Assembly: GCA_963816685.1 (NCBI GenBank)
Contig: CAWFMB010000011.1
Span: 1-64,000, forward strand
DNA: 64,000 nt
Direction: 5' to 3'
DNA from: CAVYUC01 sp963816685
GTDB taxonomy: Bacteria; Bacteroidota; Bacteroidia; Bacteroidales; Prolixibacteraceae
The position numbers and the translations under genes are program-made. Shown here in pieces: positions 43,817-52,935 of this stretch. The stretch's first letter is position 1. Every line of letters starts with the position of its first letter. The notes beneath the pieces were generated by a model, which saw only the letters and a program-made list of their open reading frames with translations, searched no databases and was not told the DNA's origin.

Positions 43817-44728
43817 ATGCCTAAAACATTAGTTGTTCTTGTTGGCCCAACCGGTATCGGAAAAACCCGCACGGCTATCCGGATTGCCAGGCATTTTAAA
43901 ACTGAAATTGTTTCTGCCGATTCACGTCAGATATACAGGGAAATGAAGATTGGAACAGCTGTTCCGGGTGATAATGAATTAGCGCAGGTTAAACATCATT
44001 TTATCCGGACCCATTCAGTTAAAGATGATTACAATGCAAGTAAGTTTGAATCAGAAACTTTAAACCTTCTCCACCTGCTTTTTAAAACTTACGATACTGT
44101 TGTTCTGGTTGGCGGCTCTATGTTATACATTGATGCAATCTGTAAAGGAATCGACAGCATTCCCGATGCAGACCCGGAAATCAGGCAAAATCTTAAAAAT
44201 CAGTTGAAGAAGGAAGGCATTGAACATCTCCGGCTCCAACTTAAAAAACTTGATCCGGATTATTATGCACAGGTAGATTTAAAAAATCCAAACCGAATAA
44301 TACACGCACTCGAAATATGCCTGACTACAGGTAAAAGGTATTCATCATTTCGTTCGAATTCACGAAAAAAGAGGCAGTTTTCAATTTTAAAGATTGGCTT
44401 AAATTGTGATCGTTCCGAGCTGCACCACCGCATAAATAAACGTGTGGATCAAATGATTGAAAACGGGCTGGAGGAGGAAGCCCGGGAATTATATCCCTTT
44501 GAACATTTAAATGCACTGCAAACTGTTGGATACCGCGAATTCTTTGCTTGTTTCAAGGAAGAAATTTCAAAAGAAAAAGCGGTTGAACTGATTAAACGAA
44601 ATTCACGAAGGTATGCCCGCAAACAATTAACATGGTTCAGGAAAGACCTGGAAATAAACTGGTTTAATTCCGGAGATACTGAAGAAATTATTGGATATAT
44701 TGAAAAACAAACAGGAAATGAAAAATAG
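43817..44728 (+). CDS. miaA: tRNA dimethylallyltransferase MiaA
   Basis: The 303-residue enzyme puts a dimethylallyl group on A37 of tRNAs reading UNN codons. The P-loop GPTGIGKTR is at residues 10-18, and the substrate-site motifs SADSRQIYREMKIGTA and LVGGSMLYIDAI are present. The C-terminal NSRRYARKQLTWFRKD block is also present. It opens a four-gene operon: its end overlaps the NUDIX gene by 11 bases, and the two following genes also overlap their predecessors. The length is standard. Confidence 0.97.
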   Translation: MPKTLVVLVGPTGIGKTRTAIRIARHFKTEIVSADSRQIYREMKIGTAVPGDNELAQVKHHFIRTHSVKDDYNASKFESETLNLLHLLFKTYDTVVLVGGSMLYIDAICKGIDSIPDADPEIRQNLKNQLKKEGIEHLRLQLKKLDPDYYAQVDLKNPNRIIHALEICLTTGKRYSSFRSNSRKKRQFSILKIGLNCDRSELHHRINKRVDQMIENGLEEEARELYPFEHLNALQTVGYREFFACFKEEISKEKAVELIKRNSRRYARKQLTWFRKDLEINWFNSGDTEEIIGYIEKQTGNEK

Positions 44729-45173
44729 CGGAAATTTTGTAATTCGTGTTTACGGCATCTTTATAAACGAAAAAAACGAAGTTTTACTTACAGACGAGTT
44801 TCAGGTGGGAATGAAAATGACAAAGTTTCCCGGTGGTGGATTACATTTTGGTGAAGGTCCGGAAGATTGCCTGATACGCGAAATCAAAGAAGAATGCAAT
44901 GGTCAGGAGATTGAAAACATGAGCCATTTTTACACTACCGGCTTTTTTCAAAAAGCACTTTTTTATGAAAACCATCAGTTAATCAGCATTTATTACCGTG
45001 CACAATTCAAACATCCTTTAAAATTTAAAGTGTCAACCCTCCCTTTTGATTTTGAAAAAATGCAAAATGGAAACCAAAGTTTTCGCTGGGCTAAAATAAA
45101 ACTCCTCACTGAAGATGATTTGTCTTTCCCAATTGATAAATTTGTTTGCTCTGAATTATTAAAATCTTTTTAA
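44718..45173 (+). CDS. NUDIX hydrolase
   Basis: I take the ATG at 44718, giving 151 residues. The longer frame start at 44691 would add nine residues inside miaA with no NUDIX similarity. The Nudix box appears as GLHFGEGPEDCLIREIKEEC (about 40-59), which keeps the GxxxxxEx7REUxEE pattern in form and retains the catalytic glutamates. It probably cleaves a nucleoside diphosphate derivative. The substrate is not evident. It sits between miaA and a glycosyltransferase in overlapping gene order, which hints at a nucleotide-sugar or housekeeping clean-up role. Confidence 0.85.
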   Translation: MKNSGNFVIRVYGIFINEKNEVLLTDEFQVGMKMTKFPGGGLHFGEGPEDCLIREIKEECNGQEIENMSHFYTTGFFQKALFYENHQLISIYYRAQFKHPLKFKVSTLPFDFEKMQNGNQSFRWAKIKLLTEDDLSFPIDKFVCSELLKSF

Positions 45174-46309
45174 TGAGAATTACATTAATCGGACCGGCAC
45201 ATCCTTTCAGGGGTGGAATTGCCGCACTCAATGAACGGCTGGCCAAACAACTTATTGCAGAAGGACACCAGGTTAATATTGTTTCGTTCACTGTTCAGTA
45301 TCCCAAATTTCTGTTCCCCGGAAAAACTCAATTTAATAATTTTGATGCAAGTTTCAATTTTGAAATCACCCGTGAAATCAACTCAGTAAACCCTGTAAGT
45401 TGGATAAAAACAGGAAATAAAATAAAAAGAGCAAAGCCGGATCTCGTGATTGTTCGTTTCTGGCTTCCATTTATGGCAATGAGTTTAGGCACTGTTTGCA
45501 GAAGAATCAGAAAAAACAAACACACTAAAGTAATTGCACTGACCGATAATTTAATCCCTCATGAAAAAAGAATTGGTGATAACTTCCTGATCTCCTTTTT
45601 CATAAAAAGTGTGGATGCATTTGTTGCCATGTCGGAAAGTGTACTCCGTGAAATAAAATCATTCGACAACCAAAAACCCAAAAAACTTACTCCCCATCCA
45701 ATTTATGATCATTACGGAAACATCGAAACAAGGACATCGGCACTTGCGAAATTAAACCTGCCGGAAAAAAACAGATATATTCTTTTCTTTGGTTTTATTA
45801 GAGATTACAAAGGTTTAGACCTTTTGTTGCAGGCATTTTCCCATAGTTATTTTAACGAGAACAATATAAAACTGATTGTCGCCGGCGAATTTTATACCGA
45901 TGAATCAAAATATCACAACCTCATTAAAAATCTGCATATAAGCGAACAGGTAATTCTTAAAACAGATTACATTCCAAATCCCGAAGTGCCTGATTATTTC
46001 AATGCTGCAGATATTGTAGTACAACCCTATAAATCGGCCACTCAAAGCGGAGTTGCACAAATTGCCTATCATTTTAATAAACCAATAGTGGTTACAAATG
46101 TCGGCGGCCTCTCCGAAATTGTTCCCCACATGAAAGTAGGTTATGTAGTTTCACCTGACGCTGAAGAAATTACAACTGCATTAATCGATTTTTTTTCAAA
46201 CGAAAGAATGAATACTTTTAGAGAAAATATGGTTTTGGAAAAAAAACGATTCAGTTGGGACAAAATGACTTCAACATTTTATGAACTATTGAATGAACTT
46301 ATAAAATGA
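45173..46309 (+). CDS. Glycosyltransferase family 4 (GT-B)
   Basis: The 378-residue protein starts RITLIGPAHPFRGGIAALNE, the usual GT4 beginning with a glycine-rich acceptor loop. The C-terminal Rossmann half contains YILFFGFIRDYKGLDLLLQA and the donor-binding EX7E-like region around PIVVTNVGGLSEIVPH. It transfers an activated sugar to a glycan or lipid acceptor at the cytoplasmic membrane face. The adjoining sedoheptulose-7-phosphate isomerase suggests heptose-containing surface sugars. It starts on the last base of the NUDIX gene and overlaps the next gene by four bases. Confidence 0.9.
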   Translation: MRITLIGPAHPFRGGIAALNERLAKQLIAEGHQVNIVSFTVQYPKFLFPGKTQFNNFDASFNFEITREINSVNPVSWIKTGNKIKRAKPDLVIVRFWLPFMAMSLGTVCRRIRKNKHTKVIALTDNLIPHEKRIGDNFLISFFIKSVDAFVAMSESVLREIKSFDNQKPKKLTPHPIYDHYGNIETRTSALAKLNLPEKNRYILFFGFIRDYKGLDLLLQAFSHSYFNENNIKLIVAGEFYTDESKYHNLIKNLHISEQVILKTDYIPNPEVPDYFNAADIVVQPYKSATQSGVAQIAYHFNKPIVVTNVGGLSEIVPHMKVGYVVSPDAEEITTALIDFFSNERMNTFRENMVLEKKRFSWDKMTSTFYELLNELIK

Positions 46310-46884
46310 GCAATACAGCAGCGCTGATTCAGGAATTGTATCAACTTACACAATTGGTTCATAAAGATAACCAGTTGATTTCAAAAATTGATGAAATATC
46401 TTTGATCCTGACAGATGCATTTATAACCGGAAAGCGGGTCTTCTTTTGCGGAAACGGAGGTAGCGCAGCTGAAGCACAGCACCTGGCAGCCGAATTATCC
46501 GGAAAATTTAAACTGGAAAGAAAGCCACTTCCGGCAGAAGCTTGTCATACAAATGCGTCATTTTTAACTGCAGTTTCAAATGATTACAATTTTGATAAAA
46601 GTTTTGAACGCTATATAGAAGCTTTTGGAAACAAGGGGGATGTGTTAATTGGTCTTTCAACTTCCGGAAATTCTGCAAACATTACAAATGCATTTGTCAA
46701 AGCAAGGGCGATGGAAATTAAAACAGTAGCAATGACAGGAAAAAATGGAGGCAGATTAAAAGATTTGGCTGATTTTCTTGTTTGTATTCCATCAGAAAAT
46801 GTTCCGCGAATTCAGGAAATGCATTTATTAATCGGACACATTATTTGCGAAACAGTAGAAAGTGCTCTTTTTTCTGAAAGTTAA
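46306..46884 (+). CDS. gmhA: D-sedoheptulose 7-phosphate isomerase (SIS domain)
   Basis: The 192-residue SIS-domain protein contains FFCGNGGSAAEAQHLAAELS, with GKF just beyond (about 47-70), LIGLSTSGNSANITNAFVKA and the C-terminal EMHLLIGHIICETVE. These are the GmhA signatures. It converts sedoheptulose 7-phosphate to D-glycero-D-manno-heptose 7-phosphate, the first step towards ADP-heptose or GDP-heptose. It is the last gene of the miaA operon and is coupled to the GT4 gene by an ATGA overlap. Other heptose enzymes are not in this window. Confidence 0.92.
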   Translation: MSNTAALIQELYQLTQLVHKDNQLISKIDEISLILTDAFITGKRVFFCGNGGSAAEAQHLAAELSGKFKLERKPLPAEACHTNASFLTAVSNDYNFDKSFERYIEAFGNKGDVLIGLSTSGNSANITNAFVKARAMEIKTVAMTGKNGGRLKDLADFLVCIPSENVPRIQEMHLLIGHIICETVESALFSES

Positions 46885-47203
46885 ACAGTTAAAAATGAAT
46901 TTCAGTTCTGGATACAAGACTGTTATCATTTCGGAATAACGATTTTTATCTTTTAAAATTAAACAAAACCAGACCTTAAATCATTTCAGATTCATATAAA
47001 AAAAGCAATAAATTAGCGCACAACAAACAGGCATTGGCACGAATTTGGATAAACATAAGCTTTTAAATGACGGCTTATCTTAATTCAATCTCAAGGTTAT
47101 GTTTAAATAGAAGCAATTATTTTGCTGACATCGATAAAATTAAAAACTTTGGAGTAAAATTGGGGAAATCTGTATTATTAAAAATTAATAAAAGGAAGTT
47201 GAA
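46885..47203 (+). other. Gene-free stretch upstream of relA/spoT
   Basis: This is 319 bases of AT-rich sequence with scattered short stop-rich frames. I see no convincing hairpin terminator, RNA gene or consensus promoter. TAAAATTG at 47154-47161 is a partial -7 match without a properly spaced -33 box. AAGGAAGT just before 47204 is a possible Shine-Dalgarno-like sequence for the GTG start. Confidence 0.45.
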
Positions 47204-49426
47204 GTGCAGCATTTTAATCAGGCAGAAATAAGGCAGATAGAAGATCGATACCAGGATTTCCTGAAAGTTATCCAGAATAAATTTGATCCGGAGCGACTTG
47301 CACGGATTGAAAAAGCATTTCGTTTTGCCAATGCTGCACACGACGGAATAAAACGGAAATCAGGCGAACCTTATATCATTCATCCGATTGCTGTATCCAA
47401 AATTGTAGCTAAAGATTTGGGACTTGGCGCTACTTCAATTGTTGCTTCCCTGTTGCACGATGTTGTGGAAGATACAGAATATTCAATAGAAGATGTGGAA
47501 AATATGTTTGGTGACAAGGTTGCACGCATAGTCGACGGCCTCACCAAACTTTCGGGCGATTTTGATTCACGTCAGGCTCTCACTCTCAAAAAAATGCTGA
47601 TGACCTTATCGGATGATATCCGGGTTATCCTGATTAAAATTGCTGACAGGCTGCACAATATGCAAACCCTCGATTCAATGCTCCCGCACAAAAGAATCAA
47701 AATTGCAGGCGAAACACTTTATTTATACGTTCCGCTGGCAAACCGGCTGGGTTTGTATGCGATTAAAAACGAACTCGAAGAGCTGAGTTTTAAATACAAG
47801 CATCCCGAAGAGTACAACAAAATCCTGTACATGCTTCACAACCAGGAAGAAAAAAGAAATTATCTTGTACATGAATTTATAAAGCCAATTGTCAGGAAGC
47901 TTGAAGATGAAAAAATTGAAAGTACAGTTACCCACCGCTTAAAATCGACATATTCCATTTGGCAGAAGATGCAAAAAAAAGGGCTGACTTTTAATGAAAT
48001 TTATGATATTCTTGCCGTACGAATTGTAATAAAAGCAAAACCCGGCATTTCTGAAAAACGCCAGTGCTTTGATGTTTTATCCCTGATTACTGATATTTAC
48101 AAACCGAAACCTGATCGGATTCGCGACTGGATTACACTTCCAAAAGCCAATGGCTATGAATCACTTCATGTTACGGTTATGGGCCCCCAGGGAAAATGGG
48201 TGGAAGTTCAAATCAGAACCGAACGAATGGACGAAATAGCTGAATACGGATTTGCAGCCCATTACCGTTACAAGGATATCAGCACCTACGAAAGTGAGCT
48301 CGAAAACTGGATTGAACGCATCCGCGAACACCTGCGAAATCCTGATTCGGATGCATTTGAATTTCTCGACGATTTTAAACTCAATTTGTTTGCCGCCGAA
48401 ATAAATGTATTTACTCCAAAAGGGGATATGGTTTCATTGCCGCAAGGTTCAACTGTCATCGATTTTGCCTATGAAATCCATACTGACCTGGGAAACAAAT
48501 GTATCGGTGCTAAAATAAATCTTAAACTGGTTACAATCAGCCACGTGCTTCAAAATGGTGATCAGGTTGAGATTCTCACTTCGAAAAAACAAACTCCCCA
48601 ACTCGAATGGCTGAAATTTGCTACCACTACCAAAGCACATTCGAAAATAAAAGATGCATTTAAGCTGGAGAAAAAAATGCATATCGAAAAAGGAAGGGAA
48701 ATGGTGGAGGAAGCCATGAAAAATGTAAAAGAACCTGTTACATCAAACAACCTGAAGAAAATTGTTGCCCATTTTAACCTGAACAATAAAGAACAACTTT
48801 ATTCTGAAGTTGGAATGGGTTTCCTTCAGTTAAACGGGCTCGATGAAATTCTTGGTGAAAAGGCCAAAAACAAGCTTGTAAAATACTGGAACATTACTTT
48901 CAACCGGAAAAAGAAAGATGAAGACACAGGCCAAGAGGAAGAGCTACACGAAAAAATCGACAAAGGCAAACCTTTCATTTTAAAGGAGGAACAGGATAAC
49001 ATCACCTATTCGCTTGCAAGATGCTGCAATCCGATTCCTGGAGATAAGGTAATCGGTTATTTAAGTACCGACGATCACGTAATTATCCATAAGACCGGTT
49101 GTACAGAAGTCGAAAAATTTCTTTCAAGCCGCGGCGACAGAATAATAACTGCCGAATGGACCAAATTTAAACGGCAATCATACCTTACCCGCTTACGTCT
49201 CGAGGGTTTCGACCGTGTTGGAATAGTAAACGAGGTGACCAATGTAATTTCTAAACAACACAGTATAAACATGCGTTCAGTAAAATTCGATACACATGAA
49301 GGCATTTTCGAAGGCGATTTGTTTATATACATCCACAGTGCCGAAGACCTTGCCCATCTTATTTCAAGACTCGAAAAAATAAGAGGAATTGACAGCGTTA
49401 CCCGCGACGAAATTCTAACGGATTAA
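47204..49426 (+). CDS. Bifunctional (p)ppGpp synthetase/hydrolase RelA/SpoT
   Basis: The 740-residue protein starts with GTG (MQHFNQAEIRQ) after an AAGGAAGT stretch. The HD hydrolase domain (HPIAVSKIVAKDLGLG, VASLLHDVVEDTEY) is intact. The synthetase domain (AKPGISEKRQ, then GYESLHVTVMGPQGKWVEVQ) follows, then a TGS domain (INVFTPKGDMVSLPQGSTVI), a zinc-finger-like CCNPIPGDKVIGY and a C-terminal ACT domain. It makes and degrades the starvation alarmone, responding to stalled ribosomes. Both catalytic halves keep their key residues, so it is a SpoT/Rel-type enzyme. Fur is 68 nt downstream. Confidence 0.96.
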   Translation: MQHFNQAEIRQIEDRYQDFLKVIQNKFDPERLARIEKAFRFANAAHDGIKRKSGEPYIIHPIAVSKIVAKDLGLGATSIVASLLHDVVEDTEYSIEDVENMFGDKVARIVDGLTKLSGDFDSRQALTLKKMLMTLSDDIRVILIKIADRLHNMQTLDSMLPHKRIKIAGETLYLYVPLANRLGLYAIKNELEELSFKYKHPEEYNKILYMLHNQEEKRNYLVHEFIKPIVRKLEDEKIESTVTHRLKSTYSIWQKMQKKGLTFNEIYDILAVRIVIKAKPGISEKRQCFDVLSLITDIYKPKPDRIRDWITLPKANGYESLHVTVMGPQGKWVEVQIRTERMDEIAEYGFAAHYRYKDISTYESELENWIERIREHLRNPDSDAFEFLDDFKLNLFAAEINVFTPKGDMVSLPQGSTVIDFAYEIHTDLGNKCIGAKINLKLVTISHVLQNGDQVEILTSKKQTPQLEWLKFATTTKAHSKIKDAFKLEKKMHIEKGREMVEEAMKNVKEPVTSNNLKKIVAHFNLNNKEQLYSEVGMGFLQLNGLDEILGEKAKNKLVKYWNITFNRKKKDEDTGQEEELHEKIDKGKPFILKEEQDNITYSLARCCNPIPGDKVIGYLSTDDHVIIHKTGCTEVEKFLSSRGDRIITAEWTKFKRQSYLTRLRLEGFDRVGIVNEVTNVISKQHSINMRSVKFDTHEGIFEGDLFIYIHSAEDLAHLISRLEKIRGIDSVTRDEILTD

Positions 49427-49493
49427 TTTCTTATTCATCTGTAAAATCAAAAAAAATTTATATTTTTGAACCCTATTTAAAATTGGTTTAAAT

Positions 49494-49937
49494 ATGAATA
49501 ACCATAAAACCAGGGAAACTGTAAGAAATATGTTTACCGAATACCTGGAAAAAAACGGGCACAGAAAAACTCCTGAAAGGTTTGCTATCCTTGACGAAAT
49601 CTATTCAAGGGAAGGACATTTCGACATTGAATCGCTTTACATTTCAATGAAAAATAAGAACTACAGGGTTAGCCGTGCCACACTTTACAATACTATCGAT
49701 TTACTGCTCGAGTGCAAATTGGTTGTAAAACATCAGTTTGGTAAAAACATTGCTCAGTTTGAAAAAGCTTTTGCAACAAACCAGCACGATCATCTAATCG
49801 ATACATCAAATGGCGAAGTAGTAGAATTTTACGACCCCCGAATCCGGGAGATTATTGAAGAAGCATGCAAGAAAAATAACTTTCAGCTTTCGCATCACAC
49901 TCTTTACATTTATGGGGTAAACCTGAAAAAGGATTAA
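49494..49937 (+). CDS. Fur family transcriptional regulator lacking structural-zinc cysteines
   Basis: The 147-residue protein has the Fur winged-helix N-terminus (TPERFAILDEIYSREGHFDI, VSRATLYNTIDLLLECKLVV). It then has a shortened metal-binding region, NQHDHLIDTSNGEVVEFYDP. The usual CxxC of Fur/PerR (for example CLDCGKVIEF) is replaced by D-T-S-N, and there is no second CxxC, so the structural zinc site is absent. Regulatory-site ligands (H, D, E) are partly kept. It is probably a metal- or redox-responsive regulator, but whether it senses iron, zinc, manganese or peroxide is open. Confidence 0.88.
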   Translation: MNNHKTRETVRNMFTEYLEKNGHRKTPERFAILDEIYSREGHFDIESLYISMKNKNYRVSRATLYNTIDLLLECKLVVKHQFGKNIAQFEKAFATNQHDHLIDTSNGEVVEFYDPRIREIIEEACKKNNFQLSHHTLYIYGVNLKKD

Positions 49938-49986
49938 TTTAAACCAAATTAATATTTCCCTGTTTCTTCTACTTCGGGAGTTTTAT

Positions 49987-50019
49987 TTTGAATCCCAATT
50001 AAAAATATTAGTACTTTTA
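49987..50019 (+). promoter_or_regulatory. Probable purA promoter
   Basis: TTTG (49987-49990) and TACTTTTA (50012-50019) are 21 bases apart. The -7 box deviates at its last position. The start near 50026 leaves an 80-nt leader that includes a hairpin. Confidence 0.42.
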
Positions 50020-50035
50020 ATGGCTAAATAAAAAG

Positions 50036-50073
50036 CCGTGATAATCTGAACGGAAAAGTTGAGATTCTCACGG
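50036..50073 (+). promoter_or_regulatory. Leader hairpin upstream of purA
   Basis: CCGTGATAATCT pairs with AGATTCTCACGG (11 of 12 positions, one internal mismatch) around a 14-nt loop. It is followed by TTTCGTGT, not a full T-run. It lies in the predicted untranslated leader. It resembles a regulatory or stabilising hairpin more than a terminator, and no known riboswitch family was recognised. Confidence 0.45.
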
Positions 50074-50106
50074 TTTCGTGTGTAAACAACAAAAATCAAA
50101 ATACCA

Positions 50107-51384
50107 ATGAAAGTAGATGTGCTGCTGGGCCTGCAATGGGGCGATGAAGGAAAAGGCAAAATAGTGGATGTATTAACTCCCGAATACGATGTAATTACAC
50201 GTTTTCAGGGTGGTCCAAATGCAGGTCACACACTCGAATTCAACAACATAAAACAAGTGCTTCATACGATTCCCTCCGGAATCTTTCGCAAAAATAAAAT
50301 TAACATTATCGGAAATGGTGTTGTTATCGATCCAATCGTTTTTAAAAAAGAAATTGAAAATCTTAAAAAAATAGGTTTTGATATTTCTGATAACCTTTAC
50401 ATTTCGAAAAAAGCACATTTAATTTTACCAACTCACCGATTGCTGGACGCTGCTTCGGAACAACAAAAAGGTGAAACAAAAATTGGTTCAACACTGAAAG
50501 GAATCGGCCCCACTTACAAAGATAAAATTGGCCGTGAAGGCCTGCGAGTCGGTGATTTGCTTCATAATTTCAAGGAAAAATATACCTCCCGTATCGAAAA
50601 CCATAAATCCATATTATCGAAACTGTTTCAGTATGATTATGAAAAAAATCTGTTGGAATGCGAAGAGGATTGGTTTGATGGAATAGAAGCATTAAAATCA
50701 TTCAGAATCATCGACAGCGAACATTACATAAATCAATACCTTGCTGAAAACAAATCGGTTTTGGCCGAAGGCGCGCAGGGAACTATGCTTGATATCGACT
50801 TTGGATCGTATCCGTTTGTAACAAGTTCGAATACAATTTGTGCCGGAGCATGCACGGGTTTAGGAATTGCCCCGCAAAAAATCGGAAGAGTGTACGGAAT
50901 TTTCAAAGCCTATTGCACTCGCGTTGGAATGGGCCCCTTCCCTACTGAATTGCACGATAAAACAGGTGAAAGGCTTCGCGATGCAGGACATGAATATGGT
51001 TCAACAACAGGAAGGCCACGACGCTGTGGCTGGCTTGATTTGGTTGCCCTTAAATATTCAGTAATGCTGAATGGAGTTACTGAGTTGATTATGATGAAAG
51101 CGGACGTTCTCGACAGTTTCGAATCTGTAAAAGTTTGTGTAGGCTACGAAATTGACGGCGAAGTAGTGGAAAATTTCCCTTTCGAATTAAACGATGATGT
51201 AAAACCAATTTACGTTGAATTGCCAGGTTGGGAAACCGACTTAACCAAAATAAAAAATCAAAATGAATTTCCCCCGGAGTTGATTAAATACATTGATTTT
51301 ATCGAAGAGGAGATGGGTATTCAGGTAACAATTGCTTCAGTTGGACCAAACAGGGAGCAGACAATCCTTCTTGAAAAGAAATAA
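50107..51384 (+). CDS. purA: Adenylosuccinate synthetase
   Basis: The 425-residue enzyme condenses IMP and aspartate with GTP in the AMP branch of purine synthesis. The GTP/active-site loop LLGLQWGDEGKGKIVD is at residues 5-20. FQGGPNAGHTL and GPTYKDKIGREGLRVGDL follow, and the C-terminal TTGRPRRCGWLDLVALKYS and TIASVGPNREQT are complete. It is a stand-alone unit with a structured leader and its own terminator. The start at 50107 fits the family. Confidence 0.97.
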   Translation: MKVDVLLGLQWGDEGKGKIVDVLTPEYDVITRFQGGPNAGHTLEFNNIKQVLHTIPSGIFRKNKINIIGNGVVIDPIVFKKEIENLKKIGFDISDNLYISKKAHLILPTHRLLDAASEQQKGETKIGSTLKGIGPTYKDKIGREGLRVGDLLHNFKEKYTSRIENHKSILSKLFQYDYEKNLLECEEDWFDGIEALKSFRIIDSEHYINQYLAENKSVLAEGAQGTMLDIDFGSYPFVTSSNTICAGACTGLGIAPQKIGRVYGIFKAYCTRVGMGPFPTELHDKTGERLRDAGHEYGSTTGRPRRCGWLDLVALKYSVMLNGVTELIMMKADVLDSFESVKVCVGYEIDGEVVENFPFELNDDVKPIYVELPGWETDLTKIKNQNEFPPELIKYIDFIEEEMGIQVTIASVGPNREQTILLEKK

Positions 51385-51404
51385 ATATCTTAAGCATAAT
51401 TTTT

Positions 51405-51432
51405 AAACCCGTTTGTAAAAGCGGGTTTTTTA
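51405..51432 (+). terminator. Terminator of purA
   Basis: AAACCCG pairs with CGGGTTT around a 10-nt loop, then the T-run continues as TTTTAT. It lies 20 nt after the stop. Confidence 0.8.
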
Positions 51433-51500
51433 TTTTCCCCCAACTTCTTTTATATCCTGTTTTTGTATATTATCTTTAATGAAACTTCAGATAATTAACA

Positions 51501-52925
51501 ATGGCATTGTTTTCAGAACAACTGGGACTTTATACCGATTTTTACGAACTGGCAATGGCCCAGGGTTATTTTTACTGCGACAAAAAAAACGAACCTGCAT
51601 CATTTGACTATTTTTTCCGTAGCAATCCTTTTGGTGGCGGATTTACTGTGTTTGCAGGATTGCAGGATTTTATTGAATTGCTTAATGAATTCACATATTC
51701 CGAGTCTGACATCGAATATTTAAAAGAACAGGGTTTTAAAACTGAATTCCTCGAATATTTAAAAGACTTTCGTTTTGGCGGTACTATTTTCAGCATGAAA
51801 GAGGGTGAAATAATTTTTCCCAATGAACCAGTTCTCCGGGTTGATGGAACACTTTTTGAAAACCAGCTCATTGAAAGCCTTCTTTTGAATATTCTAAATT
51901 TCGAATCGCTGATTGCCACCAAATCGTTCCGGATAAAACTTGTTGCAGGCGATAAATTGTTTACTGATTTTGGATTAAGGAGGGCACAGGGTTTTGGAGC
52001 TGTTCATGCAAGCAGGGCAGCCTGCATTGGTGGTGCAGCTTCAACTTCGAATGTATTTGCAGGAAAACTGTTTAATATTCCGGTAGCAGGTACACAGGCG
52101 CATTCCTGGATTCAAAGTTTTGATACTGAATTGGAAGCATTTCGCACATATGCAAAATACAATCCTCAAAATACAATTTTACTTGTCGATACATTTGATA
52201 CATTAAAATCAGGAATTCTGAATGCAATTGCAGTTGCAAAAGAAATGGAAAAAGACGGTCACCGGTTAAAAGCAATCCGTCTGGATAGTGGCGATTTGGC
52301 GTTTTTGAGCAAAAAAGCACGGAAAATGCTGGATGATGAAAATTTGGATTATGTAAATATAATTGCATCAAATCAGTTAAACGAATTCGTAATTAAAAGC
52401 CTGTTGAAAGATCAGGATGCAAAAATTGATGCTTTTGGCATTGGAACTGAACTTGTAACAGGGAAAGCTGATGCGGCACTCGATGGTGTATACAAACTTG
52501 CCGAAGTCAAAGGACAACCTAAAATGAAACTTTCGGAAAACGTGGAAAAAGTGACCCTCCCGGGGAAAAAACAGGTCTACCGCTGTTTCGATGAAAATGA
52601 AAATTTCTATCGCGACGTGGTGGTGTTAGAAGAAGAACATCCTGATGAAGTTAAAACTGTTTTTCATCGTGTTCATCCCGAAAAGTCCACGGATATTTCT
52701 CAACTAAAAAAAGAGAAAATGCTGCACAGAGTTGTTGACAGGGGCAAATCCATTCTTCAAAAACAAACGCCGGCCGAAATCCACCACTACCTTCAATCAC
52801 GGTCAATGCAATTGCCTGACGAACATAAACGTTTCATCAGTCCTCATTTATACAAGGTTGGCATTTCAGCAAAATTGATGGAAACCCGGAACGCATTGCG
52901 AAAAAGATTGGAAAATCTGTATTAA
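51501..52925 (+). CDS. pncB: Nicotinate phosphoribosyltransferase
   Basis: The 474-residue protein begins LGLYTDFYELAMAQGYFYCD, the family start, with SFDYFFRSNPFGGGFTVFAG close behind. The PRPP-site segments include DFGLRRAQGFGAVHASRAAC, GTQAHSWIQSF with the catalytic-region His, and AIRLDSGDLAFLSKKAR. It makes nicotinate mononucleotide from nicotinate and PRPP for NAD salvage. The C-terminal 100 residues form the extra domain of the longer bacterial class. The following PLP-enzyme gene starts 10 nt after its stop, so the two probably form an operon. Confidence 0.94.
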   Translation: MALFSEQLGLYTDFYELAMAQGYFYCDKKNEPASFDYFFRSNPFGGGFTVFAGLQDFIELLNEFTYSESDIEYLKEQGFKTEFLEYLKDFRFGGTIFSMKEGEIIFPNEPVLRVDGTLFENQLIESLLLNILNFESLIATKSFRIKLVAGDKLFTDFGLRRAQGFGAVHASRAACIGGAASTSNVFAGKLFNIPVAGTQAHSWIQSFDTELEAFRTYAKYNPQNTILLVDTFDTLKSGILNAIAVAKEMEKDGHRLKAIRLDSGDLAFLSKKARKMLDDENLDYVNIIASNQLNEFVIKSLLKDQDAKIDAFGIGTELVTGKADAALDGVYKLAEVKGQPKMKLSENVEKVTLPGKKQVYRCFDENENFYRDVVVLEEEHPDEVKTVFHRVHPEKSTDISQLKKEKMLHRVVDRGKSILQKQTPAEIHHYLQSRSMQLPDEHKRFISPHLYKVGISAKLMETRNALRKRLENLY

Positions 52926-52935
52926 TTCATTTAAA

